From Asterias amurensis (lineage: Eukaryota; Echinodermata; Asteroidea; Forcipulatida; Asteriidae), in NCBI RefSeq assembly GCF_032118995.1, contig NC_092656.1:19178965-19242964 (forward strand): DNA of 64,000 bases. The letters are read 5' to 3'. The notes beneath the pieces are model-generated. The model saw nothing but the letters and a program-made list of their open reading frames with translations, did not search any database and was not told the origin of the DNA. Every line of letters begins with the position of its first letter. The first letter of the stretch is position 1. The position numbers were made by a program, and so were the translations under genes. Shown piece by piece: positions 1 to 11,050 of the stretch.

Positions 1-554
1 AACGTATGGTTTTGTTTCGGTTGTTATGAAAAGTAAACGTAGGGTTTATTTCGTCATCTCCCACCCCCCCCCCCCCCCCACCTCCCCGTACATTCCAAAA
101 CAACTCATCATTTTAGCCAGTTATTCTTGTGAAATGCCCCACGTGGTTGAATCATCAACGCCCGGTGGTTCACCCGGAACTTCCGCTAACTTTCTTGGTA
201 AAGGACACGTGGGCCTTAAAATTTAGTAATAATAAAGTAATAAATAAGATATGCGACTGTGGGGTGGGGGCGCTTTTTCTCACTTCAAAGAATGATTTCG
301 CTTTCGTTTCTCGATGAACAAAATCTGCATCAAGAGATAGCGAGAACCAGTGAGTTTTGTGCGGTGGTTTGTGGCGTATTAACGGTCGGGAACCATTTCT
401 GTTTATGTGCTATTTTGCTACCCCTCGTGCCTCTCGTCAACTACACGGAAGGGTGCGGATTCGGGTGAAATTTCGACATTCCCTCCTCGGTTTCAGTTGC
501 GTGGAGTAGTTCGTCCAGAGGTTTTGGAGACATCAGTCCAACTCCTGGGACATA
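1..554 (+). promoter_or_regulatory. LARP6 upstream region and 5' UTR
   Basis: This stretch precedes the LARP6 start codon and must hold its 5' UTR and probably its promoter. A C-rich run lies at 63-79, and two CACGTG E-box cores lie near 139 and 205. I see no TATA box and no convincing open reading frame. Promoter function is inferred from position only. Confidence 0.4.
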
Positions 555-2713
555 ATGAGCGAATCTGCGGCATTGGAAACGACTGAGAACGGCTCATGCA
601 GCCCGGTAATGTCGGAGCATCTGGTGATCGAAAAGCCGGTATCGGTGTCGGAAATCGGGTCTTTATCGCCTACTGCTAGTTCAGTATCAACCGCACGCAG
701 TAGCCCTCCATCATGTCCATTGGTAAATAAATATTGACATCAAAATCACATCAAATATTAAATTAAATACTCCTGATTGGCTCCTAGCTTAGGGAAGTAC
801 CAAGTACTAAACTAGTTGTCCAGTTAGTAGTGAATTTTAATTTGTCTGTCAACATCTTCATCTTTTTTATTCAATTTCAACAAGAGAAGAGTGACTGGAA
901 GTGCTGCCTTTTTTACTTGGAATAATTTCATTTTCTCATTCTGATCTGAGCAAAAGTTTCCGCATGGTGCCACCACTTTTTCATTCGATATGAAATAATA
1001 TAGTATCTAATTTACCTCAATGAGATATCCCTTTTTGTTAAAATGAGTGAAAAGGTGGTGGCGCCATACGGAAAGTTATCCTGATCTGATTCTGTATCCA
1101 TCATCTTGCTACAGTGCTACCACTTTTGCACTTATTTTTACCATTTTACCAGCAAAAGGAATATCTCCCTTGAGTAAAACAAAACCATCAAATCAAAATT
1201 GTTACCTAAAAGTTTATGAAACTCTTATTATTTCATGCATATACATGTATTTCAACTTGTTGTCGTTTTGGTTTACACCTAACTGTAGGTTCAAATTTCC
1301 AGACCACCCGAGCAAGAACCTACCGGTGAAGATGCCTATCCTGAGTCTGCTGACAATTCCAGCAACAGCTCCCTCAGTGAAGATGCTGACACACCCATCA
1401 AGAAGGCAAGTAAATCCGATGACGGAGGAGTGGAGAGTACGGGAGAGAGAGAATGGACGCCCCCTGATGAAGCCCTACAGGCCAAGATCATCAAACAGGT
1501 AGAGTTTTATTTCTCCGATGCCAATATCACCAAAGATGCATTCTTGTTAAAGCATGTGCGGCGAAATAAAGAGGGCTATGTCAGTCTTAAACTTATCACA
1601 TCGTTTAAGAAGGTCAAGAGCCTGACTAAGGATTGGAGAACTGTACGGCATAGCCTTCAGAGCTCAACAACGTTGGAGGTTAACGATGAGGGAACCAAAG
1701 TGAAGCGGAAGGCCCCTCTACCAGACTACGATGAGACCACTCCATCAAGAACAGTCGTGGTGGTTAATCTACCCACAGAAAACCCATCTATTGAAAGCAT
1801 TGCTGAGCTGTTCAAGCATTGCGGTGACATTTCTTTGGTGAGAATCCTACGCCCTGGTAAAGCTTTCCCACAGGATGTCCGTAAGCACATAGAGAGGCAC
1901 AGTGAAGTCCGTAATAAAGTCTGCGCTCTGGTGGAGTTTGAAACTGGACAGGCCGCCCTGAAGGCTGCCAAGCAAATGAGCGATAAGGACAACTGGCGCA
2001 CTGGGATGGTCGTGACAGTACTATCAAAGGAGAAGAGAAAAGAGAAAATCAAAGATAAAGAGTCTCACCAACAAAGCAATAATCGCAGGAGTACTGAGGG
2101 ACTCTCTCCGTCACAAGGTGGCGACCTGACAGGCTCTGACGGTGGCGAAGGTGGAGACTCAGCCAAGAAAAAGAAACGTCAACGGAAAAAGAAGAATGCC
2201 AGGATTGATGAACTGGCTGCAGACCGTGTAGAGACCCCAGGTACACCCAGCTCCTCCGATGTAGAGAATTCCCCTTTACCAAGCCGCAGGCACATCAGCA
2301 AGCCCGTCATTGTCCCCCTAGGTAAGAGCCCGGTCCATCTTAGCCCGAGCAACACACCCAAAGGAAGTCCCAACCCAAGTCCTCATGGTAGCCCTCGACA
2401 ACAGAGGAAAGTCGGCCGATCGCCACTCGCTAATTCTCGTAATAGCCCAAGGAATAGCCCAAGAGCTAGCCCAGAGTTGGGTCGCAAAATGTATGATAGT
2501 TTGTCGGATCACAGTAATACATCAAGTCCTTGGGTGCAGCGTCGTAAACTTCTTGCGGCATCATCTGAGGCAAGTCCAGTGGGTAGCCCCTTAATGGCTC
2601 GAAGGAGCTTAACCCACGCTAATGAGCTAGAGTCATTAGTGAGATTGCCTGCAGGTCCAGACGGTACCAAAGGATTCTCTGTAGGTAGAGGGCGCGGTAT
2701 CCCTAGGAACTGA
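555..2713 (+). CDS. LARP6: La-related protein 6 (LARP6), complete, two exons
   Basis: RNA-binding protein of the LARP6 family; vertebrate LARP6 binds the 5' stem-loop of collagen mRNAs and controls their translation. Exon 1 is 555-722 and exon 2 is 1289-2713. The junction TTG|GTAAAT to CTGTAG|GTT is in phase, giving 530 aa, close to human LARP6 (491 aa). The first ATG at 555 opens an acidic, Ser-rich N-terminus. The La motif (about residues 111-200) contains FYFSDANITKDAFLLKHV. An RRM follows (about 210-290) with VVVVNLP and VCALVEFE. Next come a Lys-rich stretch (AKKKKRQRKKK) and a Ser-Pro-rich region. The C-terminal SUZ-C-type motif is GPDGTKGF...GRGRGIPRN. The La motif, RRM and SUZ-C order is diagnostic. 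The intron holds a small palindromic MITE. No frame disruption is seen. Confidence 0.95.
955..1077. mobile_element. Palindromic MITE, GTGGTGGC family (copy 1)
   Basis: A roughly 123-bp imperfect palindrome. The left arm reads TTTCCGCATGGTGCCACCAC and the right arm is its inverse, ending GTGGTGGCGCCATACGGAAA. It lies inside LARP6 intron 1. Related copies are at 8446-8583 and 32979-33106. It has no coding capacity. Confidence 0.75.
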
Positions 2714-2783
2714 TCCCAACAAATAAAATTAACATTCTCTGATTAGATAATCAGTGATTTTAGATGGAATGTTTTCAGTATAC

Positions 2784-2919
2784 AATTGTTGCATGCTGTG
2801 ATGGGTTCCATGGCGTTTTGTACACCTGATGGGGAAAACGGCACCCGTTCGCCTCGGGTGCCGTTTCCCCTTGAGGGTGTACAAAATCCATGGACCCCAG
2901 TCACAGCGTGCAACAATTA
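2784..2919. repeat. Long hairpin just downstream of the LARP6 stop codon
   Basis: Near-perfect inverted repeat with arms of about 62 bp and a loop of about 7 bp. The arms begin ATTGTTGCATGCTGTGA and end TCACAGCGTGCAACAAT; the centre is CGGCACCCG / CGGGTGCCG. It starts about 70 bp after the LARP6 stop, so it may lie in the 3' UTR. It is probably a MITE; a single copy is recognised here. Confidence 0.75.
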
Positions 2920-3084
2920 TTTTGTTGTACCTTTGTTTAATTGTTATTCCTCTTTTCGAAGTTCTGTTGTCATCTTCAAACATTATCACGACGGTCTATT
3001 CATTGTTTAATAAGCAGACGAACAAGAAACAATTCCCTCGAACCCGCGGTTGTTTCGTATACAGCACTGGAAATCGACCAATGC

Positions 3085-3225
3085 TAGGAACAATCAAGGT
3101 GATGTACACCGGTGTACATCACTTTTCATGTTACCCGGCCCGTCGAGCCATGTAACATGCGTTTTTGTTGCACGTCACATGATTGGTTCTCGACCAATCA
3201 AACTTCACAGTTTGTTACAGAGGTA
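3085..3225. repeat. Cluster of short perfect palindromes
   Basis: Contains GTGATGTACACC followed directly by its inverse GGTGTACATCAC (about 3100-3123), then CATGTTAC...GTAACATG, then ATTGGTTCTCGACCAAT. The three nested or adjacent dyads suggest the core of a foldback element or a protein-binding array. No function can be assigned. Confidence 0.55.
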
Positions 3226-3638
3226 TAACAATTACAAATGAAACTTATTAACCTCCTTTCATAGGGATGCCGCTTGGCCCAATTTCATGACATGTTGAAA
3301 CCCTTGTTCCAATAAAATGTAGGCTACTTTTTTCCAGAGCCAAAACGTATGCCTGGTACTATATTTGTTACAATTGGGTTTTTGAGGCATGTTTATCAAT
3401 ACACATATCACAGACCTATCCACCTTCATGGATTCAATGTAATGGGATTTAACGATAGAAGTGCCCAGCCTCTGAAATGGGCGCAACAAAAACCCTTTGT
3501 TCCATCCCGTTATCTCTGGTGCATTTAAAATCCATGGTTTCACTCTCATACAATGATGTACACAAGCTACAAATCAAAGATTGGATAGCTTAGAAATGAC
3601 AGGTTTGCAAAGGTTGTACATTTTAGAACATTTAATCC

Positions 3639-3820
3639 GGGCCCGATTTGCAAAAAGCATGTAAGGAAGCACAAAAACTTGCTTAACACAGAAAACTCTT
3701 GCTTAGCAAAAATAGGGTTACCAGCCAAAGTACTGTACATTTACCATTCCTGTGACTGGTTCCCAAGTCGTTTCTTGCTTAGCAATGGCATTTGTTCACA
3801 GCTTTATGAAATTGGGCCGT
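3639..3820. mobile_element. GGGCCC-ended inverted-repeat element (copy 1)
   Basis: Starts GGGCCCGATTTGC and ends ATGAAATTGGGCC. The interior is full of GCTTA/TAAGC words. Other copies lie at 9893-10130, 46928-47165 and 62262-62450, with fragments near 10845-10905, 21250-21393, 36970-37125 and 46290-46410. It is a non-coding MITE-like family. Confidence 0.7.
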
Positions 3821-4127
3821 GACCTTTTCACTGACTTATTAAATGATATTTTGTGTTCAAAGTAGATTTTTTTATAGAATTCTTTCCAATCAAAGAAATC
3901 ATTTTTTTGAGGGTTTTTTTGGTCCGTTATGTAAAATGAATTGCAATGCCCTTTCAGGCAAAGGTTATTTGTATATAGTTTATGTTGTTGGATGCAGACT
4001 ACAGAGGTGTGATTCTCAAATTTTTGTTTATATTATTTTATAGTGTATTTATATTTATGACTATTTGTTTTAATGTAGGATTTCAGGGTATCTGAGTTCA
4101 TTAGAGAGAACAATTTCATAGAGCTGC
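3821..4127. other. Intergenic spacer, nothing recognised
   Basis: T-rich sequence between two repeats. Only short spurious open frames occur and no repeat family was identified. Confidence 0.5.
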
Positions 4128-4517
4128 TTAAAGGCAGTGGACACTATTGGTAATTACTCAAAAGAAATATAAGAATAAAACCTTACTTGGTAACGAGTAA
4201 TGGGGAGAGGTTGATAGTATAAAACGTTGTGAGAAATGGCTCCCTCTGAAGTGACGTAGTTTTCTGGAAAAGAAGTAATTTTCCGCAATTTTGATTTCGA
4301 GACCTCAGATTTAGAATTTGAGGTCTCAAAATCAAGCATCTGAAAGCACACAACTTCGTGTGACAGGGGTGGGTGTTTTTTCTTTCATTATTATCTCGCA
4401 ACTTCGACGACCAATTGAGCTCAAATTTTCACAGGTTTGTTATTTCATGCATATGTTGAGATACACCAAGTGAGAAGACTGGTCTTTGACAATTACCAAT
4501 AGTGTCCACTGTCTTTT
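4128..4517 (+). mobile_element. TTAA-type MITE family A (copy 1)
   Basis: About 390 bp. Starts TTAAAGGCAGTGGACACTA and ends in the inverted TAGTGTCCACTG. The centre holds a second palindrome around GAGACCTCAGAT...GAGGTCTC. Ends are flanked by TTAA or its degenerate form. Full or partial copies recur at 5115, 16811, 29935, 38967, 41208, 41860 and 46579. There is no transposase; short frames inside are spurious. A TTAA target points to the piggyBac or Kolobok superfamily as mobiliser (inference). Confidence 0.85.
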
Positions 4518-4649
4518 AGCAACCCAGTGGAATTGGACTTACAATGTAGGTGACATTTCCACATTTCCATTGACATAATAACAGCTGTACTTACTGTACT
4601 TGTACATATATAGTTAGTGTTCAAAATGTAAACACAAACAAATCAAGGT

Positions 4650-4795
4650 CTGGAATTTCATCTTTGGAAAAGGCAAGACTGGACCATTTTTAATTTAACA
4701 AGGGCACTTAACTCTACGGGATACTTTTAAAGGAGGAGTACTTGGGAAAAACAGAGGTCATTGCCTCCAATGACCTCTGTGTAATTCCAGGCATA
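4650..4795. repeat. Interspersed repeat D fragment
   Basis: Contains CAAGGGCACTTAACTC and the hairpin AGAGGTCATTGCCTCCAATGACCTCT. Related text occurs at 31226-31540, 40955-41110 and 49575-49740. The family is not recognised. Confidence 0.45.
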
Positions 4796-5114
4796 ACAAA
4801 ATAATATATTGTGTACAAATGCTCATACTGTATGTACATCTAGCCGTATTTTTATGAGTGACTTTTTGGATTGTAAGGACAGGTTTAGTACTAATTTTGT
4901 TAACGCTTTTGAGAGAGACAGTGAAAAATCCCATCTAATTCAATAATTTAAATTATTTTTTAAATGCCACACTTGTTTATATGCATTGAATGAAAAATTG
5001 TGAAAAAGTGGGGCAACTTTGCCTTACTTATGACAATGCAATTTAAATTGTGCCCAGAAGGTTTTTTTTAGTGTCAATCATTCAAATTGGTAAATTAGGA
5101 ACTGCATATTATCC

Positions 5115-5502
5115 TTTAAAGGCAGTGGACACTATTGGTAATTACTCAAAATAATTATTAGCGTAAAACCTTTCTTGGTGACGAGTAATGGGGAGATGTT
5201 GGTAGTATAAAACATTGTGAGAAACGGCTCCCTCTGAAGTGCCATAGTTTTCGAGAAAGAAGTAATTTTCCACAAATTTGATTTCGAGACCTCAGATTTA
5301 GAACTTGAGGTCTCGAAATCAACCATCTAAACGCACACAACTTCGTGTGACAGGGGTGTTTTTTCTTTCATTATTATCTCGCAAGTTCGATGACCGTTTG
5401 AGCTCAAATTTTCACAGGTTTGTTATTTTGTGCGTATGTTGAGATACACCAAGTGAGAAGACTTGTCTTTGACATTTACCAATAGTGTCCACTGCCTTTA
5501 AA
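5115..5502 (+). mobile_element. TTAA-type MITE family A (copy 2)
   Basis: Same orientation and structure as the copy at 4128. Ends are TTTAAAGGCAGTGGAC and GTCCACTGCCTTTAA, an almost intact copy with clean terminal repeats, about 390 bp long. Confidence 0.88.
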
Positions 5503-6044
5503 TGAAGCTTACAAAATGCTGAGCGTACATGTACGCGCAGTGTGGTAGTACATAGCTTTTTGTAAGTTATTGAGAACACTGGCTTCCATACAACATCCCT
5601 GGAAAGGGAATGGCAATCGGCAAACTGGCTTTCATACACCCCTGGGAAGAGAATGGCAATTGGCAAATTGGCTTCCAACACAACCTCCCCCACCCCTGCC
5701 TCATTCATGATGTAGTTCTTTTTTCTTTATTGGTACACTATAAACCCAGAGTTTCAATGCAAGGTGTAAATTTATTATTGTTGTTATTATTTTTGTTCGA
5801 TATGGTAAGCTGGAATATGCAGCTTGTTCGTATGTAAATACTTCAAAAACTTATTATGTGTATAATTGACTTTTGGTAGCATCGATGGTGTCATTTGGTG
5901 CTCGCTATGTGGCATGGTGTACCCCTCCCCTTTTTTTTATTTTGTCACTTCAATAGTCAGCCAGCTGTTTCGCTGGTCCACATCCTGTCCGTTTTTTTTT
6001 TTTTGTTTTTTTTACGGTTAGGATTCTAACCGACTCTAGCTTCA
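5503..6044. other. Intergenic spacer with a small tandem duplication
   Basis: A short direct duplication around GAATGGCAAT(T/C)GGCAAA...GGCTTCCA occurs at 5582-5680. T-runs lie at 5929-5939 and 5991-6013. No gene is supported. Confidence 0.45.
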
Positions 6045-6200
6045 GAGCAATCTTGGCGGTCTAGTTGGTAAGACACTGCTCTAGAGTTCCAAAGGTCATG
6101 GGTTCAAATCCCACCTGGGTAATATGCCGATGGATTTTTTTTCACAGAATTCAGGAAAGTACAGAATACAGTGCTCAAAAACATATGTGTAAGGGTAAAA
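6045..6200 (+). mobile_element. tRNA-derived SINE (GGCGGTCTAGTTGGTAAG family), plus strand
   Basis: The head is tRNA-like, with an A box in GGTCTAGTTGGTAAGACACT and a B box in GGGTTCAAATCCC. The tail, with CAGGAAAGTACAGAATACAGTG and ending GGGTAAAA, matches other copies at 38255-38335 (tail only), 38873-38966 (minus) and 44155-44335 (minus). The anticodon arm is not convincing, so this is a SINE and not a tRNA gene. Confidence 0.75.
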
Positions 6201-6846
6201 GAAAAAAAGTATTTTTTTCTAGTTCATGAATACATTAATGGTAAACTGTGGTTTCATTTCGATTCTTGTACATGTATTTCTTGTATTTTCTCTTGATTCT
6301 GGCCTTGCAATCAAAATTTAGGGTTCAGCGAAAATTTCGCCGAAATGTTTTATCAAAAAGCCTTGCGATCTTGTGGACTTTCCCAAGTTCAAGCCCTGAA
6401 TGAAAGGCTACATAGCAGATGGGCTGAAAACTAGATACATGTATGATGACTATGAGATCTTTGAATAATTTATCGCTATAAGATTGTTGAAAGTAAAAGT
6501 TTAATCAAGGCTGTACACACTATGCACATGTAGCTTTCTGACACACATGTACATATTGTGTTTACATACATGTAGTATATAGGAAGTTACAATTGGGGTT
6601 TTGATTGCAAAGGTCTAGCAAATAGCAATACAGTTAAGTTATATAATAAGTACTGTAGTGCTGTAGAAATAAGCCAGCTACGTGCGACGACTTGATGAAA
6701 TAGAGAAATTAGAAGCATAGCCTAAATGCTTTTCATTTATGTACAGAAAATAGAATTTAAAATATCCTTACAACATAATTATTGGGTATCCCTGCCCCCC
6801 CCCCCCCCAAAAAAAAGAGAGTATTTTTGGGAGGTACTTAAGGGTT

Positions 6847-7237
6847 TTAAAGGAACACGTTGCCTTGGATCGGTTGAGTTGGTCTTTGAAAAGCGTTTGT
6901 AACCGTTTTTTATAAAATGCATATGGGTAGAAAGATGTTGTAAAAGTAGAATACAATGATCCACACAAACATGCCTCGAAATTGCGTGGTTTTCCTTTTA
7001 CCTCGTTGACTAACACGTTTGCCATTTATGGGGGGTCAAAATTTTGACTCCCATAAATGGCCGACCGTGTTAGTTCGCAAAGTAAAAGGAAAACCACGCA
7101 ATTTCGAGGCAAACTTGTGTGGATCATTGTATTCTACTTTTAAAACATCTTTCCAACCATATGCATTATATACAAAACGGTTACAAACGCTTTTGTTTTG
7201 ACCAACTCGTCCGATCGAAGGCAACGTGTTCCTTTAA
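6847..7237. mobile_element. Near-perfect 390-bp palindromic MITE with TTAA ends (family P)
   Basis: Flanked on both sides by TTAA. The outer arms are AGGAACACGTTGCCTTGGAT and the inverse ending GGCAACGTGTTCCT. The arms stay paired almost to the centre (ATTTATGGGGGGTCAAAATTTTGACTCCCATAAAT). Each arm is about 190 bp. A shortened copy is at 59026-59251. The open frames on both strands mirror each other and are not genes. Confidence 0.88.
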
Positions 7238-8445
7238 GGGTTCAGTATAAACCCTGAAAAGAGTCTGTAAATTTGTATTTATTTGTTTTAATCTACAAAT
7301 ATTGTGTAGCCTAAATGCAAGGGGGAGGTCAAATTTGTTTTCATTTTCAGCAAGGCACAACAGTGTTTAATATAACATTCCGACAGTGTAGTTTTTGTGA
7401 TCTTTGAGTTTTTGGCGGGAATTCACAATGTTCCATTGAGCCCCAAAAATGTTGCAAGGCCTGTGAAGCTTAGCAAATGTTTTTGGACCTTATGCTTTAA
7501 CATCATTGCGCTGCCATCTTAGGTGTAAAACGGGGACAAAATAATGAAAACGTACAGCTACATGCGCCAGGCGCACATGAACGGCCCATGAACAATCTCC
7601 TTATTACCTCTAGCCAATGGGGCCCTGTTAAACGATGTCATGTGCATAGCTCCTATTGCTTTATTTTGACCTTTTTTTTATTAAACCTAGTGCATTTAAA
7701 AACACTTTACTTTTATATGTGTTCATCCAACCCAAATATTTGTACAATTTGTATCCTGTAAATAGTATGTAAAATATTATTTGAATGCATCATTTATCTT
7801 GAATTCATTAACAAAAAGTTTGAAACCACTGGTGTATGTTTAGAACCCTTGGAGATACGTCAACAGTTGCCCTGTCGGCCATTTTGGATTGATCAATATC
7901 AACAAGAAAAGGTGAATCAGAACCTCCCCCCCCCCCAAACACACACCCACAACTCTGTGTTGCAGTTGCTATGTGGACATTCCTTTTCCTATTCTTCAAC
8001 ACTGTGAATAACACTGTGTGGACGTGTGTAAGTCCACATAGTGTTAAAAGGTCCCTATGTTATGTGGACTTCTTTTATTCTCAGGTCCGCACTTCGTATG
8101 TAGCGTAAAACTCACTTAGCAGGAGGCTAGTCATTTTTTATCATTCACTGTTAAAACATCCAGATCAGAGTTGACACAGATTCTTTGTCAAACTGACCCA
8201 AAACTGTGTCAAACTGATAATTCAAGTCAAAATCCCATTTTTTTATCAGTTTCCTGGTCAGCCTGACCCTCAAAGGAGTCAGGCCCCCTACATGGTGAGT
8301 CTGGAATCCGGGTCAATTCCTTGGGGGGGGGGGGGGGGGGGGCTTTTAGAGTCTAGCCAGTACATTTCCAGTATCCACTGTCTAGTGACAAGAAAGAGAA
8401 AGTATTTCTTACTCTTAGGGATAGACCCTGAAAGCTAATATGGGA
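7238..8445. other. Intergenic spacer with homopolymer runs
   Basis: Non-coding sequence with a C run at 7926-7936 and a G run at about 8323-8342. A small dyad, AACACTGTGTGGAC...GTCCACATAGTGTT, lies at 7998-8045. No gene or named repeat was recognised. Confidence 0.45.
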
Positions 8446-8583
8446 ATATTTTCTGTTTATTCTGCCACCACTTTTTCACTCATTTTTACCAAAAGGCATA
8501 TCTCTTTTGTGGAAATTAAATTCTAAATTGTTACGTAACAAATGAAAAAGGGGTGGCAGGATAGGAAAACTTCAGAAAATATG
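8446..8583. mobile_element. Palindromic MITE, GTGGTGGC family (copy 2, diverged)
   Basis: Ends AATATTTTCTG and CAGAAAATAT. The inner arms TGCCACCACTTTTTCA and TGAAAAAGGGGTGGCA match the family seen at 955 and 32979. Confidence 0.65.
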
Positions 8584-9645
8584 ACCTGACTGTATTTAAT
8601 CATGCACACTGCAGAGTCTAGTCTAGACTTGATGACAAGACGTTAGGCGCTGCCTATTTGTCTGCCTTTCATGCAACAGTCACAGTGCGATGTTACACAT
8701 GCAACAGTCCTAGGTAGCGCAAGGCAGCTCTAATTGCGACTGACTCACACACACATACTGGGATCGAGGGTGTGTGTATCGTCCCCGTAGCTACACCGCG
8801 CTTTAACTACACACCGCGCTTACCAATTACCTTCTTGACTTCAAGACTAAGTCTAGTCTGACAGCAACATTTGTCCCAAGACAGTGGATGATGATTTGAG
8901 GACGTTATTTGCAAGGGTTCTTTACTGCGACCATGGATTCCCAACTACATAAAGGGAATCCATGCCTTTATAGTGACAGATTCATTTTCATAAAGTTTTA
9001 TTTGATATAATGAAGTATTACTTGAATATATTTTATTGTATTGTATCATTGAGTAGATATATTTGCATTCAACTTTTTAATACGTTTTAATATACGGTAT
9101 ATTTCAATTGACAAATACTTCTTTGTGAAGTTTCAAATGGTCTTCAAAGAATTGAAGTAGCTTTGAAGTTTCAAAGAAAATCTTTATTTTCAAAATATTT
9201 TTGTTTTGTTGATTGATTTTTGTGATTATGGGGCCGTTGTTACTATTATTTGTTTTCATTGATTTATTATAATTTTTATTGCCCTATCCCTTATTCCAAA
9301 AACATGCCAGTTTTTTTTACTTGCCTTTAGAATTCCTCCTCACTTTGAATACATTTATTGAGGTTCCCCTTAATTTAAAAAGGTTAAAAAAAAAAGCTGT
9401 CATATTATTTGTTTCTTATTGACAACAGATTTTGTTCTTACCGTACTTCGTTTCAAAGAAATCATGAGATGTATACTTAATATGTAGTTGTACTTTCAGC
9501 GATAGGGAAAGTAGATATTTGATGTGAAAATGTTTGAAGCGGTTCTTGAAGATGTTCAAAAGAATAGAAAGTACAAATGAAAGCTGCTATTGCAGTAATG
9601 TAATTCAATTTCAAACCATTAAGGTTTTTTTCCAGTATCAATACA
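8584..9645. other. AT-rich intergenic spacer, nothing recognised
   Basis: No coding exon, RNA gene or named repeat could be supported. A short duplicated motif with CACACCGCGCTT occurs near 8790-8825. Confidence 0.45.
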
Positions 9646-9649
9646 ATTT

Positions 9650-10320
9650 TTTGTAAAATCCCTATTACAAATACCTGCCACGTTCACATTTAATTGGATT
9701 CGTCCAGATTTGTTTTTATTAGAGGCTGCACAAAAATTCCTATTTCTCACAAGATAAGAGTAAGCAATAAACAAGATCAAAATTTCAAAAGTTCGGGTTT
9801 TCGAGATATCGCTAAAAACCTGAGCGAATATGTCCACACAGGAATACCCCTAAAAGGAATCCACAATCTGCAAAACATACCTGGGCCCAATTTCATGGCC
9901 CTGCTTACTGCCGAATTCTGCGCTTTCGATCGCGATTCCCCGCTTACGTGCAAGCGCCAAATTTCTGCGCTAGCCTTGTAAGCGCAGAATGCCTAGTAAC
10001 GTGAAGTACGCACACGCAGAAGCCAAAATTCGCCGCTAACCTGTGAAATACGCTTGCCGTAAGCACAGAATTCCCTGCTTCCGTAAGCGTCGATTCTGTG
10101 CTTACGGTAAGCAGATTTGAAATTGGGCCCTGATAGTAACGCTTCTCAGATTCCAATTTTGGGGGCAAAAAACTGATATCTTGTGTTCAAAACAAGATTA
10201 CTTTGAAGTGAAATTTTTCTCTAAATGCTTTATACTATCAAGCTCCCTTAGGCTTGTAACCATAAGTAATTTATTGCCATTACTCTTATTAGTAATTACC
10301 AAAGGTGTACCTTTCCTTTA
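9650..10320. mobile_element. Unnamed repeat interrupted by a GGGCCC element
   Basis: The flanks at about 9750-9892 and 10131-10320 match in order the single stretch at about 12540-12775. Both share GAGATATCGCT, an ACAATCTG/ACAATTTG word and then GCTTCYCAGATTC. Here the sequence is broken by a 238-bp insertion at 9893-10130, so this is an old element carrying a younger one. The right end, AGTAATTACCAAAGGTGTACC...TTTAAAG, resembles the TTAA-type MITEs. Confidence 0.6.
9893..10130. mobile_element. GGGCCC-ended inverted-repeat element (copy 2, nested)
   Basis: Begins GGGCCCAATTTCATGG and ends TGAAATTGGGCCC, a clean terminal inverted repeat. The interior has several GCGCAGAATTC/GCTTACGTAAGC-like dyads and is unusually G+C-rich for the region. 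Inserted into an older repeat. Confidence 0.8.
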
Positions 10321-11050
10321 AAGACCTTTATCATGGTGCGGCCATCTTGTTTTTGTCCCCAATCCAAATCAATGTAACCAAACCGAGACTGCGAGAAAAA
10401 ATAGTCTGGTTACTTTCTTGTGCAATGAGTGTTAGCATTGATTACTACTACTGGACACAGGGAACAATACCAAAATGGTGGCTGTATGGTAAAGGTGTAT
10501 ACCATACCCTATTTAATACATTCCAACTTGAATACATCAGGCACATACAGAGTACACTGTTAATATTAAACCTTGTATTCGTCCATAAGACTTTATTTTC
10601 TGACAAAGTACTGTACTAAAACTGTTTCGTTTGACTGAATGAATAAATAGGCATTTAATAAGTTTGCAATGATACCAAGATTGAGCTGTGTCGTGTTATT
10701 TGTATAAGTATAAACAAAGGTTTGGTTTCATATGCTTACAGGAGTGAATAGTCATGCATGTATAGAAACATGTATGTTTAGCATGCTAGGATGAATTGTC
10801 AGTATCACTATTGTAATTTGTGGTGTTATATTACACTTTGCTTAGCTATTGAGATTGATCTGCACTTTAGATCATCCTCAGCTCTTTATGAAATTAAGCT
10901 CAGGGCTGCATTTTCTGGTAACTAGTGTCAAACAAACTATGGGTAGCCCCCCCCCCCCCCCCCCCTCACCCTGAGATTCTGTGTGTGTCCCCCCCCTTCC
11001 CCCCATAATTTGGCAAATCGTGTAAAGAAATTCCGTCTGATAGCGAAATA
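10321..11050. other. Spacer downstream of the TMEM53-like gene
   Basis: Holds a degenerate GGGCCC-element tail (10845-10905) and C runs at about 10948-10965 and 10990-11003. It should contain the 3' UTR of the minus-strand gene that ends at 11051. No clear poly(A) signal was assigned. Confidence 0.4.

Noticed and set aside
139-210. CACGTG words as MITF/USF sites for LARP6
   Set aside because: Two six-base matches in 550 bp are weak evidence; mentioned only as sequence content.
1047-1502. Plus-strand 151-codon frame overlapping LARP6 intron and exon 2
   Set aside because: Wrong frame for the La motif; the spliced LARP6 model explains the region.
1726-2512. Minus-strand frames opposite LARP6
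   Set aside because: Shadows of the LARP6 coding strand with no family resemblance.
6047-6123. tRNA gene on the plus strand
   Set aside because: Repeated SINE family with the same tail at 38255 and 44155; no credible cloverleaf.
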